Origin: a virus
IMG/VR virus record: IMGVR_UViG_3300035670_000193
Span: 1 to 64,000 of that record
DNA: 64,000 bases
Reading direction: 5' to 3' (one strand)
Part shown: positions 8,760 to 19,380 of the stretch, piece after piece
How positions within the stretch are numbered: the first letter of the stretch is position 1
Layout of the letters: every line of letters begins with the position of its first letter
Translations under genes and position numbers: made by a program
Notes under the pieces: generated by a model
The model's database searches: none
Told to the model about the DNA's origin: nothing
The model's input: only the letters and a program-made list of their open reading frames with translations

Positions 8760-11700
8760 ATGGCACAAAACTACAATATTGACCCATACTTTGACGATTT
8801 TAATCCCGATAAAAATTTCTATAGAATTCTTTTTAAGCCTGGGTATGCCGTTCAAGCACGTGAGTTAACTCAGTCTCAAACAATCCTACAAAATCAAATT
8901 TCTAATTTTGCTGAAGCAATTTATTCTCAAAATACACCTGTGTCTGGTGGTAAAGTTACCACAAACCTCAATGCAAAGTACATTAAATTAAATTCAACAT
9001 TTAACAATGCCTCCGTTGTTGCTGCCGATTTCTTAAATAAAAAAATTACTGATGTTACTGGCACTATTCTCGCTTCTGTGACCGCTACAGACGAGGCGAC
9101 AGGAAATGCAATATTAGAAGGTGACCCACCAACTCTTGTTGTAACATATCTTTCTGGCACACAATTCTCAGACGGCATGACTGTCTATATTACTGATGGT
9201 GAGACAGCTACACCATATGCAACAACAATTGGTAATCCAGGTGGCACAACATCTATCGGTAATTCTTCAACCGTCTCCGTTTCACGTGGTGTTTTTTGGG
9301 TTATCAATGGCTATAACACAATTCAAAATGCAGATGGAACAACTTCACAATTTAGAATTGGTAATTTTGTAACTTGTTTGCCACAAACAGCTATTCTTGA
9401 TAAGTACGATAATTCGCCAACACTACGTGCTGGTTTAAATATTGTAGAAGAAACAGTAACATATATTGATGATTCTTCTTTATTAGACCCAGCTGTTGGT
9501 TCTACAAACTATCAAGCGCCTGGTGCAGACCGTTACAAAATCAGTTTGAATCTCATCACAAAACCAATTACTTTTGGTGACGATGAATCATTTATTGAAT
9601 TAGTTCGATACGATGCTGGTGAAACTGTAAAACAATCCGACAACACAGTTTATTCAGCTATCGATGATTACTTTGCAAAAAGAGACTATGAAACAAATGG
9701 TGATTATATTGTCAATGACTTCAAGTTAACACCAGTACCAACTGCAAACGGAAATTCTAATTTCTATGACATGATTATCAGTAAGGGTGTTGCGTATGTT
9801 CTTGGATATCGTGTCGAAAATCAATCAAACTATGCACTAACTGTACCAAGAGCAAGAACAACCACTACTGTAACTCCAGGTTCAAACAACACCTTCATCA
9901 ATTATGGTAGTTACTTTGCAACAGACTATGCAAATGGTAATTTTAATATCTCATCTTTCCCACAAGTAGATTTGCATTGTGTTGTTTCACAATCTGTTAA
10001 CAATGCTACTGAAGCTTCTTATGCATCAACAAAAATAGGTACAGCTTTCCTTCGTGGATTGCAATTCGTTTATAACACAAGTGATTCAAATACAAAATCA
10101 TATGTGTACAATGCGTTTGTAAATGATATTGAAACTTTCTCTCTAAGTTCAAATGCAGCTGCAGGTTCTACATCAACTGAAATTAAATTCTACGACCTGT
10201 CATCATTTAAATTTTCAACATCTGCTAACGCATACTATGGTGGAACAATTCGAATCGATTCTGGTACATCTGTTGGAGACATTCGAACAATTGTCTCTTA
10301 CAATGCATCAACAAAAACAGCCACAGTTGACAGTCCATTTACAGTAACTCCTGATGTAACAAGTCAGTTTACTTTGATTTTTGGTACACAGATGGCAAAC
10401 TCTATTGTCAAAACTGCCAATACTGGTGGTACAGGTACAGTAGCAAGCCCACTTAGAAAATTTGTTGCCAATACAAACATCAATATTGCAAGTGGTAAAG
10501 TAAATGGTGTGCCAGCTGGTTATACTATTTTAAATAGTTCTGCTGCACCAGAATTATTGTTCTCACTTGGTAATGAATACGTTGCAAACAATACAATTAA
10601 TGAAACAACATTCTATTCAACTCAGTTGTTTAGAAATCAATCTTTCTCTGCTGTTTCAAATAGCTTTACAATTAATACCACATCACCAATGTATTTCCAA
10701 GGTACTACAGGTCAAACATATTTTGGTGATTCATTTAAAAATTTATTTACTGTTATTGATGAAACTACAGGACAAATATTAGCATTTAATGATGGTGCAA
10801 ATACGGCCACAGTTAACACATCAACATCTGCAACCTTCTCATCAGCAGTATATTCAAGAAATGGAAATCCAGTAACAGTTGTTGCTTCTGTCTACGCATC
10901 AATACCAGGTGTTGGTGATAGTACAGGTAATGTTTTAAAAATTAAAAATAAAATTACAGGTAATGTAAACTTTGCTGGTGCAGGAGTTTTAACTCCTATT
11001 GTTAATAGTGCAGGAGGAGCAAACACTAACACATTCTTAGATGTAAATTCTGGCCAAACTTATGTAACAGCAAACATTGCAAATTTAACTACACCAATAT
11101 CTTTATATGTTTCTGATTTAATCACAGTACAAAAAATTATTGATACTGGTTCCGCTGCGGTTGAAATTGCAGCTGGCGATAGTTTATCAAACTTTACAGA
11201 TATAACAACATCATTTAGTTTTAATGATGGACAAAAAGACAACTTCTATGACCACGCAACAATTCAATTAAAACCTGGTGCTATTCCACCATTAGGTAAT
11301 ATGTTAGTTGTCTATGATTATTATTCTCACTCTGGTGGTGATGGATTCTTTACTGTAAGTTCTTATATCGATGAAGATTATAGAAAAATACCAACATACA
11401 TTGCAAAAAATGGTACTGTCTACAGTTTAAGAGATTGTGTTGACTTTAGACCAACTAGAAAAAATGGCGTATTAGATTACACTTGGGATTATAAATCTCT
11501 ACCATCAACAACAAGTGGTGGTATTTTCTTCCCACAAAATAGGTCTAATTTTATTTGCGGTTACAATTATTATCTTGGTCGTAGAGATAAACTTGTCTTA
11601 ACAAAAGACAGCGAATTTTTAATGATAATAGGTACTCCAGCAAAGAACGCACAATATCCTATTGAACCAGATGGTTCATTACTATTAGCTCAAATTACAT

Positions 11701-14700
11701 TAGACCCATACACTTCATATGTTCCTGGTGAAGGTCCAAATTATGTTGCTGCTGAATCAACATATGGTGTTACATCAACAAGTGAACCATCAAATCTTTC
11801 TGTAACAAAAATTCTACACAAACGTTGGGCAAAATCAGACATTACTGATTTACAAACTCAAGTTAATAACTTAGAGTATTATACTGCTCTGAGTATTTTA
11901 GAATCAAATGCCAATGCATTACAAATTCCAGATGTAAATGGATTAAATCGTTTTAAAAATGGTATTCTTGTTGATGACTTTAGTTCATTCGCAACAGCTG
12001 AAACCTATTCAGAAGATTTCAATGCAAATATTAACATTCGTAAAAAGACTCTTGGTCCTGTCAGTTTCGTTACGAACTATTCATTACAAAATCCTCAAGT
12101 AATAGGAAGTTATGGTACAGCATCACAACCAGTAAATACATTCACTATCAATTCTTTGAATGGCTCATTAACAAATCTATTCACACTACCATATAGCGTT
12201 GAAAATATTGCTGTACAACAATTAGGTAGTGGAACAATCAGTATCAATCCATTTAACGTTGTTAACTATGAAGGTATTTGTACACTAAATCCTCCAATTG
12301 ATAATTGGGTTAATTCACATGAAGTACCAAGTATTTTAATTACAGACCCACGATATCAATTTACACAAACAACAGGCGGTGTAAACTTAACTAACGCAGG
12401 TGACTATCAATCTATACCTGGTACCACACAACAATACAATCAAGAATTAGCTGCTGCAACAAACGACAGTTATGCTTCACAAACTGTTGGTATTAACAGA
12501 GCAACTAACACTTCTTCGGCGGCCGCAGCACCACTTTCTGCACAAAATGGTTATGTTACTAATGAAGGTCTTAGAGCGTACATTCGACCACAAGAGGTTA
12601 TTGTACGTGCAAAAGGTCTTTTAGTAAATTCTCCACTTTCTGCTTGGTTTGATGGGTTAAATGTTGACAAGTACATTACTCAACCAGATATAATTGAACT
12701 AACTGGTGTAAGAGGAAACTTTAAAGAAGATGATATCATTGGATTCTACGACAATACCTACACCTTTAGTTTTTATCCTGTTGGTCGTGTTGTTTCTGCA
12801 TACAAATATCCAACAAACAATCAAACTCGTTTGTACATTTCTGAGTATATTCAATTACCAACTCAAGTACCAACAAATAATTTAATCAATGCATACTTTG
12901 CTGCTAATGGAAAATATTTGTATAGTACTGCCTATGGTAATGTAACATTTACAAATGCAAATTCAATTCTTTATCTAACAACAAGTGGTACTGTTACAGG
13001 ACCAGGCATTACTTTCACCACATTAGGAAATACAAGTTCAATTAAAACTATTTACAAGTCACCAAAGCTCTGGGGAACAGAAGCAGCAGGAACACTTTTA
13101 AATAACTACGGAGTTTGGGGTGACAATAACTTTGGAACAACATACAATGTTGGTAATGGTTTTAGAGTTCCAATCACTTCAAATGGAGTGTACACATTAA
13201 AAGTTGTTTCTACTGCTACCGGTACTGTTGGTTTTGGTAATAATGATAGCATTTTAAGTCCAGCATCAAGCCCAACAAATGTATTAACAGCTGTTAAAAA
13301 TATAAGTGGCAATGCTTCATTCTTAGCTAACACAACGATTCGTTGGAGCGTAACTGCATCTGCTACATCAAACGCTTCTTTTGCAGCTGTTGTTTATGAC
13401 GCAAATAATAATGTTATTTGGAATACTTTATCACCAAATGATTTAAAATTTGATGGTTCAACAGCTAACATTGCTGGACCAGATGGTGGTATTTACTATG
13501 CTGGATTAAACACAGTTTCTTTATCAAGAGATTCATCAGATATTACAGATTTTTATGTAGGTGGTGAAATTACAATTAAATCAACTTACACATATCCATA
13601 CAATTATCAAGCTACCTATTTGCCTCCTCCACCACAAAAAGTAATTCGTTCTTATAGAACTGGTGATGGAGACCCATGGCAACCAATTGCGTATGTGTAT
13701 GGTGATGATACAGTAAAAATAGCAGAACAACAAACAATACAAGATGCAGAAAGAAAACAAACAGCAATTTTAATGGAAACTTATACGTTTACTGCAAACA
13801 TCGTTGACTACAATGGTGTTACAAAAGTAGCGACACTAGATAGACCTGTTGACATTGCAATGGGTACCAGTGCAATATATGGAAACTTAAATTCAAAATA
13901 TAATATTCGTGGTACAGTTGCTAATGTGGCTGAAGCAAAGAGATTGGGTAATACTATTCCTGGACTTTCTTCAAATGAAAATGGAGAATTTGTTGGTGTA
14001 TTTTCTATACCAGGTTCACAATTCTTTAGTGGTGAAAGGGTATTCCGTGTAGATAATAGAAACAGAGCTACAAACAATCCAGCTTCAGCAACAACATTTG
14101 CAGAGGCAACTTTCTATGCTGGTGGCATATTTAATTTAAATACACTATCACCATCTGTTGATTCTTCAGCAACAACATTTACTAGATTGGATAAACAAAG
14201 TTATAACATTATTTCTATTGAATCACCAATGGACCCTCTTGCTCAAACATTTATTTTAGACAAGAAAAATTATCCAAATGGTGCTTACTTAAATTCAATT
14301 AAATTGTTCTTTGCTCCGTTCCAAAATTTAAAGAAACCAACAACTCCTGTTACAGTTTCAATCGTAGAAACATTAAATGGTTACCCAACAGGTAGAATAT
14401 TGGATTATTCTAGAACTATTGTTGATGCAGCGGATATTAAAACATCCAATAGGCCACACTATCTAGCCGAAAATACATGGACAGAATTTGTATTTGATGC
14501 ACCAGTTTATGTTGAATCTGGAGTATTATATGCTGTTCTGATTCAAGCAAATTCAGCTGACTATCTATTGTATTATGGTGGTCAAAATGAACCAGCGATT
14601 ATATCAACAGCAAAAGCTTTACCAACAGACCCGGACCCATTAACACCATCTAAGATTGGTGCTACACCATATGTTGGTTCTCTGTTCGAATCACAAAATT

Positions 14701-15947
14701 CAATTACTTGGACTGCTGACCAAACTAAAGCGTTAATGTTTGTATTATCTGCTTGTAAGTTTGACATTACAAAGAAACCAACAATTTCTTTTGTTATACC
14801 AAAAAATCTACCAAACAGAAAACTTGGTTCACAAAGTTTAACCTATGCAATGAACGCAAATGTTATACAAAACTTGTATGGTACTTTTGAAACTTCATTA
14901 ACAAGTGTTCACGCATTTAATCTTACAACAACAGATTTTACTCCAACACAAACAAATATTGATTACACATATGCAACGACATTGGGAAGCACATTAGCAA
15001 AAACATCACCTGTAGCAATTTCTCCAGGAAGATTTGCTTCACCATTATCTGAAGATGTTTATTTGAGTGATGGATTAGGCACACGTGTGCTTGTACCAAC
15101 TTCAAATAATTCTTTTGAAATGATTGCTACACTTTCATCAACTGACCCATATGTGTCTCCAATTATTTCTGATGATGGTACAACTTTTTATTCCATTATC
15201 TACTCTATAAACAATATGGGTTACTCTACTCCACAGATACAAGTTATTGATGGAGGTACAGGTTACAATAATACTTCTACCGTTGTTATTACATCAGGAC
15301 TTAGAAACTCAAATACTGTGAATGACTTTGGACAACCAGATTTACCTGTGTTTGGTTATACAACAAATGCAATTTCTGGTGCAATTCAAAGTGTATATAC
15401 AACATATAGAGGTTCTGGTTATATTGTTACACCATCAATTGCAATTTCTAATCCATTAACAAGAGGTGGAAATTCTAACGCAATTATATCAATATCAGGT
15501 GAAACATCACCAAATGGTGGTAATGGAAGAGCAAAGTATTATACTAAGAAAGTTGTTTTGTCACCATCAAATGAATCTGGTGACTTGAGAGTTTACTATA
15601 GTGCTTATAAACCACTTGGTTCTGAAGTCTATATTTACTATAGAATTCTCAATACTAGTGATACTGATATTTTACAAAATCAAAATTGGCAATTAATGAC
15701 ACAACTTGATAGTAAAGATGTATATTCTACAAGTAGAACAAATATTATTGAATATGTTTGTGCGCCTGGATATTTTGATAGTCTACAACCAAACAATTCT
15801 ATTTCATATACAAGCACGACAGGCACAACATATGATACATTTAATCAGTTCCAAATCAAAGTTGTTATGTCTGCATTAGACCCAACTAATCCACCATTCT
15901 TAACGGACATTCGTGCAATTGCTTTACCAGCAGGAACAGGAATTTAA
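8760..15947 (+). CDS. Giant DUF4815-type virion/baseplate protein
   Basis: At 2,395 residues this is the largest protein in the window. Its N-terminus, with FDDFNPDKNFYRILFKPGYAVQ in essence (FNPDKNFYRILF, VQARELTQSQTILQNQI), is the signature of the DUF4815 proteins found after gene 8 in cyanophage- and pelagiphage-type T4 relatives. It takes the position of T4 genes 9-12 and is presumably a large baseplate-periphery or fibre-anchor protein. The body is an extended chain of beta domains rich in N, T and S. Residues about 2150-2230 repeat the GGTGYNNTSTVVI unit seen in neighbouring baseplate proteins. No catalytic motif was recognised. The start is preceded by AAGGTAAAAAA. Confidence 0.8.
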   Translation: MAQNYNIDPYFDDFNPDKNFYRILFKPGYAVQARELTQSQTILQNQISNFAEAIYSQNTPVSGGKVTTNLNAKYIKLNSTFNNASVVAADFLNKKITDVTGTILASVTATDEATGNAILEGDPPTLVVTYLSGTQFSDGMTVYITDGETATPYATTIGNPGGTTSIGNSSTVSVSRGVFWVINGYNTIQNADGTTSQFRIGNFVTCLPQTAILDKYDNSPTLRAGLNIVEETVTYIDDSSLLDPAVGSTNYQAPGADRYKISLNLITKPITFGDDESFIELVRYDAGETVKQSDNTVYSAIDDYFAKRDYETNGDYIVNDFKLTPVPTANGNSNFYDMIISKGVAYVLGYRVENQSNYALTVPRARTTTTVTPGSNNTFINYGSYFATDYANGNFNISSFPQVDLHCVVSQSVNNATEASYASTKIGTAFLRGLQFVYNTSDSNTKSYVYNAFVNDIETFSLSSNAAAGSTSTEIKFYDLSSFKFSTSANAYYGGTIRIDSGTSVGDIRTIVSYNASTKTATVDSPFTVTPDVTSQFTLIFGTQMANSIVKTANTGGTGTVASPLRKFVANTNINIASGKVNGVPAGYTILNSSAAPELLFSLGNEYVANNTINETTFYSTQLFRNQSFSAVSNSFTINTTSPMYFQGTTGQTYFGDSFKNLFTVIDETTGQILAFNDGANTATVNTSTSATFSSAVYSRNGNPVTVVASVYASIPGVGDSTGNVLKIKNKITGNVNFAGAGVLTPIVNSAGGANTNTFLDVNSGQTYVTANIANLTTPISLYVSDLITVQKIIDTGSAAVEIAAGDSLSNFTDITTSFSFNDGQKDNFYDHATIQLKPGAIPPLGNMLVVYDYYSHSGGDGFFTVSSYIDEDYRKIPTYIAKNGTVYSLRDCVDFRPTRKNGVLDYTWDYKSLPSTTSGGIFFPQNRSNFICGYNYYLGRRDKLVLTKDSEFLMIIGTPAKNAQYPIEPDGSLLLAQITLDPYTSYVPGEGPNYVAAESTYGVTSTSEPSNLSVTKILHKRWAKSDITDLQTQVNNLEYYTALSILESNANALQIPDVNGLNRFKNGILVDDFSSFATAETYSEDFNANINIRKKTLGPVSFVTNYSLQNPQVIGSYGTASQPVNTFTINSLNGSLTNLFTLPYSVENIAVQQLGSGTISINPFNVVNYEGICTLNPPIDNWVNSHEVPSILITDPRYQFTQTTGGVNLTNAGDYQSIPGTTQQYNQELAAATNDSYASQTVGINRATNTSSAAAAPLSAQNGYVTNEGLRAYIRPQEVIVRAKGLLVNSPLSAWFDGLNVDKYITQPDIIELTGVRGNFKEDDIIGFYDNTYTFSFYPVGRVVSAYKYPTNNQTRLYISEYIQLPTQVPTNNLINAYFAANGKYLYSTAYGNVTFTNANSILYLTTSGTVTGPGITFTTLGNTSSIKTIYKSPKLWGTEAAGTLLNNYGVWGDNNFGTTYNVGNGFRVPITSNGVYTLKVVSTATGTVGFGNNDSILSPASSPTNVLTAVKNISGNASFLANTTIRWSVTASATSNASFAAVVYDANNNVIWNTLSPNDLKFDGSTANIAGPDGGIYYAGLNTVSLSRDSSDITDFYVGGEITIKSTYTYPYNYQATYLPPPPQKVIRSYRTGDGDPWQPIAYVYGDDTVKIAEQQTIQDAERKQTAILMETYTFTANIVDYNGVTKVATLDRPVDIAMGTSAIYGNLNSKYNIRGTVANVAEAKRLGNTIPGLSSNENGEFVGVFSIPGSQFFSGERVFRVDNRNRATNNPASATTFAEATFYAGGIFNLNTLSPSVDSSATTFTRLDKQSYNIISIESPMDPLAQTFILDKKNYPNGAYLNSIKLFFAPFQNLKKPTTPVTVSIVETLNGYPTGRILDYSRTIVDAADIKTSNRPHYLAENTWTEFVFDAPVYVESGVLYAVLIQANSADYLLYYGGQNEPAIISTAKALPTDPDPLTPSKIGATPYVGSLFESQNSITWTADQTKALMFVLSACKFDITKKPTISFVIPKNLPNRKLGSQSLTYAMNANVIQNLYGTFETSLTSVHAFNLTTTDFTPTQTNIDYTYATTLGSTLAKTSPVAISPGRFASPLSEDVYLSDGLGTRVLVPTSNNSFEMIATLSSTDPYVSPIISDDGTTFYSIIYSINNMGYSTPQIQVIDGGTGYNNTSTVVITSGLRNSNTVNDFGQPDLPVFGYTTNAISGAIQSVYTTYRGSGYIVTPSIAISNPLTRGGNSNAIISISGETSPNGGNGRAKYYTKKVVLSPSNESGDLRVYYSAYKPLGSEVYIYYRILNTSDTDILQNQNWQLMTQLDSKDVYSTSRTNIIEYVCAPGYFDSLQPNNSISYTSTTGTTYDTFNQFQIKVVMSALDPTNPPFLTDIRAIALPAGTGI

Positions 15948-15948
15948 T

Positions 15949-16170
15949 ATGCCACTTGTTAAAATTAACAATTCAAATTTGATTAGAGACACACAAAGTA
16001 TGGCTCTAATCAATACCGACAATAACGAAAAGAATGAATATTATGCAAAGTTGCGTTTAATTAAGAACCAAAAAGAGCAAATAAATATAGTGAATAAAGA
16101 AATTTCAGATTTAAGAAATGAGATGAGTGATATAAAATCTCTACTTAAACAATTACTAGAGAAACAATAA
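15949..16170 (+). CDS. Small coiled-coil structural-region protein
   Basis: This 73-residue protein has an N-terminus of the form LVKINNSNLIRDTQSMALIN and then a charged heptad-rich helix (residues about 35-73, with EISDLRNEMSDIKSLLKQLLEKQ as its end). Small proteins with the same N-terminal 'NLIRDxxSMAL-NxD' pattern follow baseplate genes in many T4-like marine phages; their function is unknown. I chose the ATG at 15949, two bases after the preceding stop, because an upstream in-frame extension has only non-ATG starts and lies wholly within the previous gene. The stop overlaps the next start by one base (TAATG). Confidence 0.75.
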   Translation: MPLVKINNSNLIRDTQSMALINTDNNEKNEYYAKLRLIKNQKEQINIVNKEISDLRNEMSDIKSLLKQLLEKQ

Positions 16171-18674
16171 TGGCAAATCAAATAAACACATTAAGTTTAG
16201 CAAATACTTTTAGTGAATGGTTAGGTGCAACAGGTCAACTAATTGTTGAAAACAATACATTAGGAAAAGGTAACTATACTAAAGATTCTGGACTCTTAAC
16301 ACTCTCTGGTAGTGGTACAGGCCTGTCTGTTGCAAACAATTCTCTATTTGCTGGTAACGTTGTTTTAAGTGGAACATCAAGCAATACCTTACAGGTAACT
16401 GCTAACGCATCTTTTGGTGGTACAATATTTGCAACAAGGTCACTAACAAATCAATTAACAACTAATAGTGCAGTCATTAATTTTATGACTGCAAACAATC
16501 TTTTTTTTACAAACTTAATTTCTTCAAACGCAACAATTGATAACTCAGCTTTAAATGTTGCAAGAATTAACACTGCCGTAATTAATGTTGAGACAGTTAA
16601 TACAAGTACGATAACAACACTTAATTCTACCAATAGTACACTTAATGATATTTTTGTTACTACTGGAAGAATTTCTACTGCTTTAACTGATAATTTAACT
16701 TCAAATTCTTCAACACTTACAAATGCATATTTAAGTGTTGCCAATATTGGAACATCTACACAGAATGATTCCACTATAAATTCTGCATCTATTTCCACAG
16801 CAACTATCACAAATGGCACTATAACAAATGGTTCTGTAACAAATCTTGTTGCACCAACAGTTAATTCAGATATACTAATTTCTAATGCAGCAACAATCTT
16901 ATCATCATTTACAACAACAGGTACAATTAATAATGCTCAGTTGAACATTGCAAGAACTAATGTTTCTTTTCAAAATGTTGTCTCTTCTAATACATCTTTC
17001 TTAGATATTACAACAGTTAACACTGCAACGATTAACATTCAAAATGTTAATACAGCAATACAAAGAGTTACAAACATTACAGTTGGTGCAAATGTCAACA
17101 TTGCAAATGCAAATACTTTAAATGTTACTTCAAATGCAACAATTAATTTTGTTGATATGCCTAATATTAGAATACGGCAAAACACTACGAGTACAGATGG
17201 CTCTGAAGCAATATTAATTGGTAAAAATTTACCATTAGTTTCAACTGGAGCAACATCTGGTGGTGCTAGAAAAGGTGGTATCGCAATTGGAAGTTATGTT
17301 TCTTCAGCAGACGAATTAAAAGCAAATCAAATTTCAATTGGTTATTTGTCTGGCACAGGTGGTGCGACTGGATATAATGGAACTCTGGCTGGAGAAGAAT
17401 CTGTTTTTATTGGTGTTAAATCAGGTACTACAGTTATAGGTGGTAGAAACGTTGGCATTGGTCCAAATGCAGGATACAAACAAGAATCAGATTGTGTTGC
17501 TATAGGCGCAAATACTGCTGGTAACACCGCTTCAACCAGTAATAGTCAGCGTGAAGGTGCAATTGCAATTGGTCGCCATGCAGCTTACACAAAACAAGGT
17601 GCAAATTCAATTGCAATTGGTACTGATGCAGGAAGTAATAATCAAGGTGCATATGCCATTGCACTCGGTTATCAATCTGGTGAAAATCTACAAGAAAACT
17701 ATGGCATTGCTATAGGATTTAAAGCAGCAGAAAATTATCAAGACCAATATGGCATTGCTATAGGCGCACAAGCAGGAACAATTCAACGATTTGGTGGTGT
17801 TGCATTAGGAATACTTTCAGGTATAGAACAAGGTCAATATTCAGTTGCTATTGGTGGTGGAGCAGGACAAAAATCAAATGCATCTACTGTTTCTATAGGA
17901 CACAATGCAGGTAAAGGTTCTTCTGGTAGTAATTATCAAGGCAACAACTCAATAGCAATAGGTTCATATGCTGCAAGAAGTGGCCAAGTTGCAAATTCGA
18001 TTGCAATAAATGGTTCTGGACAAGACCAGTTAAATTGGGCAAACAATTCTGGTCTTTTTATTAATCCTGTCAGACAAGATTCTTCAAATACAGCAAACAT
18101 TGTTTTCTACAATGCATCAACAAAAGAATTTACTTATGCTGACTTAGGTGCTCTTGGTACTGGTAACGCAAACACATATGGATATCTTAATAATTCTGTT
18201 TTATTTGCTAACAGTACAGGATATGCTTCCAATACTACAAACTTACAATTCTTTACATCAAATACAACATTTGTATCAGGCAACACACAAATTCGTCACG
18301 CAATAGGTGTTGGTACTACACCAGATACCGCTAACGTTGGTTCTATTCGTGCAATACACAACATTGTTGCTTACTATTCGGACGAAAGACTGAAAACAAA
18401 ATTAGGTAACATTGATGATGCAGTAGATAAAGTTATGACATTGAATGGTTTCTATTATGAACCAAACGAAGTCGCACAAAGTTTAGGTTATAAACCTGCA
18501 AAAGAAGTTGGTTTGTCTGCACAAGAGGTACAGAGAATACTTCCAGAGGTTATTTCAACTGCACCAATTAGTGATGAATATTTAACAATTCGTTATGAGA
18601 GAATTATACCTCTTCTAGTCGAAGCAATCAAAGAACTCAAAGCAGAAATTGAAGAATTGAAAAAAGGTAAGTAA
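16170..18674 (+). CDS. Tail fibre with YadA-type head repeats and S74 autoprotease domain
   Basis: This 834-residue fibre has three parts. Residues 1-350 are a low-complexity N/T/S/I-rich beta stalk. Residues about 360-620 are tandem 14-residue units of the form AIGxxAGxxxQGxxSIAIG, the left-handed beta-roll of YadA-like head domains, indicating a trimer. The C-terminus from residue 737 is a peptidase S74 intramolecular chaperone, beginning SDERLK: the Ser plus the Lys five residues later form the known catalytic dyad, and cleavage before Ser737 would release the last 98 residues. LSAQEVQRILPEVI and the IPLLVEAIKEL coiled coil are also S74 hallmarks. It is likely a host-recognition fibre. Confidence 0.88.
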   Translation: MANQINTLSLANTFSEWLGATGQLIVENNTLGKGNYTKDSGLLTLSGSGTGLSVANNSLFAGNVVLSGTSSNTLQVTANASFGGTIFATRSLTNQLTTNSAVINFMTANNLFFTNLISSNATIDNSALNVARINTAVINVETVNTSTITTLNSTNSTLNDIFVTTGRISTALTDNLTSNSSTLTNAYLSVANIGTSTQNDSTINSASISTATITNGTITNGSVTNLVAPTVNSDILISNAATILSSFTTTGTINNAQLNIARTNVSFQNVVSSNTSFLDITTVNTATINIQNVNTAIQRVTNITVGANVNIANANTLNVTSNATINFVDMPNIRIRQNTTSTDGSEAILIGKNLPLVSTGATSGGARKGGIAIGSYVSSADELKANQISIGYLSGTGGATGYNGTLAGEESVFIGVKSGTTVIGGRNVGIGPNAGYKQESDCVAIGANTAGNTASTSNSQREGAIAIGRHAAYTKQGANSIAIGTDAGSNNQGAYAIALGYQSGENLQENYGIAIGFKAAENYQDQYGIAIGAQAGTIQRFGGVALGILSGIEQGQYSVAIGGGAGQKSNASTVSIGHNAGKGSSGSNYQGNNSIAIGSYAARSGQVANSIAINGSGQDQLNWANNSGLFINPVRQDSSNTANIVFYNASTKEFTYADLGALGTGNANTYGYLNNSVLFANSTGYASNTTNLQFFTSNTTFVSGNTQIRHAIGVGTTPDTANVGSIRAIHNIVAYYSDERLKTKLGNIDDAVDKVMTLNGFYYEPNEVAQSLGYKPAKEVGLSAQEVQRILPEVISTAPISDEYLTIRYERIIPLLVEAIKELKAEIEELKKGK

Positions 18675-18676
18675 AG

Positions 18677-19012
18677 ATGCCAGCTGGATATCAAGACCAG
18701 TACCTTGAACAAGGTACAACATTTACATCCGAAATCACACTAGATGATGCGTATGGTAATCCATTTGATTTAAATGGTTTTACTGTTGCATCTCAAGCAC
18801 GCCGTACTTATTATTCTTCAAATACAACTATAGTTTTTGATGCTACAATTACAGATGCCAATAGTGGCATAATTACTATATCAGCTAACGCAGCTACAAC
18901 CGCTAATGTTCCAGCAGGTAAGTTAGTATATGATGTTATCATCACAACTGGGAATACTGTGACAAGAGTTTTAGAGGGGCAAATATTTGTATCTCCTAGA
19001 GTAACAAGATAG
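18677..19012 (+). CDS. Small beta-sandwich virion protein
   Basis: This 111-residue protein begins MPAGYQDQYLEQGTTF and is predicted all-beta, with alternating strands ending in GQIFVSPRVTR. The pattern EQGTTFxxxxxLxDxxGNPxDL resembles the N-terminal domain of baseplate upper proteins (BppU-like) and small fibre-attachment proteins in T4-like cyanophages. It lies two bases after an S74 fibre gene and just ahead of two other fibre proteins, so an adaptor role between baseplate and fibre is plausible but not shown. No catalytic residues are evident. Confidence 0.68.
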   Translation: MPAGYQDQYLEQGTTFTSEITLDDAYGNPFDLNGFTVASQARRTYYSSNTTIVFDATITDANSGIITISANAATTANVPAGKLVYDVIITTGNTVTRVLEGQIFVSPRVTR

Positions 19013-19020
19013 GGATTTAA

Positions 19021-19341
19021 ATGCCAAATGTTACAGTTACAAACCCTTCCGTAGTAACAGTTAGAGTAGGAACGGCTCAAACACCTAGAGTTCAGTCTAC
19101 AGCCACATTCTTTGGTGCTTCTGCTAATCTTACAAATGAAATCAATTCAGCTGTTGCAATTGCACAAAATGCTGCTGCAACAGCCAACATTGCATACAAT
19201 GTAGCAACCTATGCGTCAAGTACAGCTAATAATGCATTACCAATTACTGGTGGAACAGTCACAGGAAATCTGACTGTTCTTGGTGCCTTTGCGGCCAATG
19301 CAGAAGTTTTCATGGTATTAGACGGAGGCAACTTTACATAA
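19021..19341 (+). CDS. Short fibre-region protein ending in a DGGxF motif
   Basis: This 106-residue protein has a beta N-terminus (VTVTNPSVVTVRVGTAQ), an alanine-rich helical or coiled middle (AVAIAQNAAATANIAYNVATYA) and a short beta C-terminus finishing MVLDGGNFT. The DGG-aromatic ending recurs in the next two genes. The combination suggests a small trimeric fibre segment or adaptor. A CATAAATA late-promoter motif overlaps its stop codon and serves the next gene. I do not recognise a defined family. Confidence 0.65.
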   Translation: MPNVTVTNPSVVTVRVGTAQTPRVQSTATFFGASANLTNEINSAVAIAQNAAATANIAYNVATYASSTANNALPITGGTVTGNLTVLGAFAANAEVFMVLDGGNFT

Positions 19342-19344
19342 ATA
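19337..19344 (+). promoter_or_regulatory. Late promoter motif CATAAATA
   Basis: This octamer matches the T4 late -10 consensus TATAAATA at seven of eight positions. It lies 37 bases before the ATG of the 628-residue fibre gene, which leaves room for a leader and the ribosome site AAAGGATT. It is presumably recognised by gp55-containing polymerase. Confidence 0.55.
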
Positions 19345-19380
19345 CCCGAATAATAACTATAAAAACCAAAGGATTTTAAG

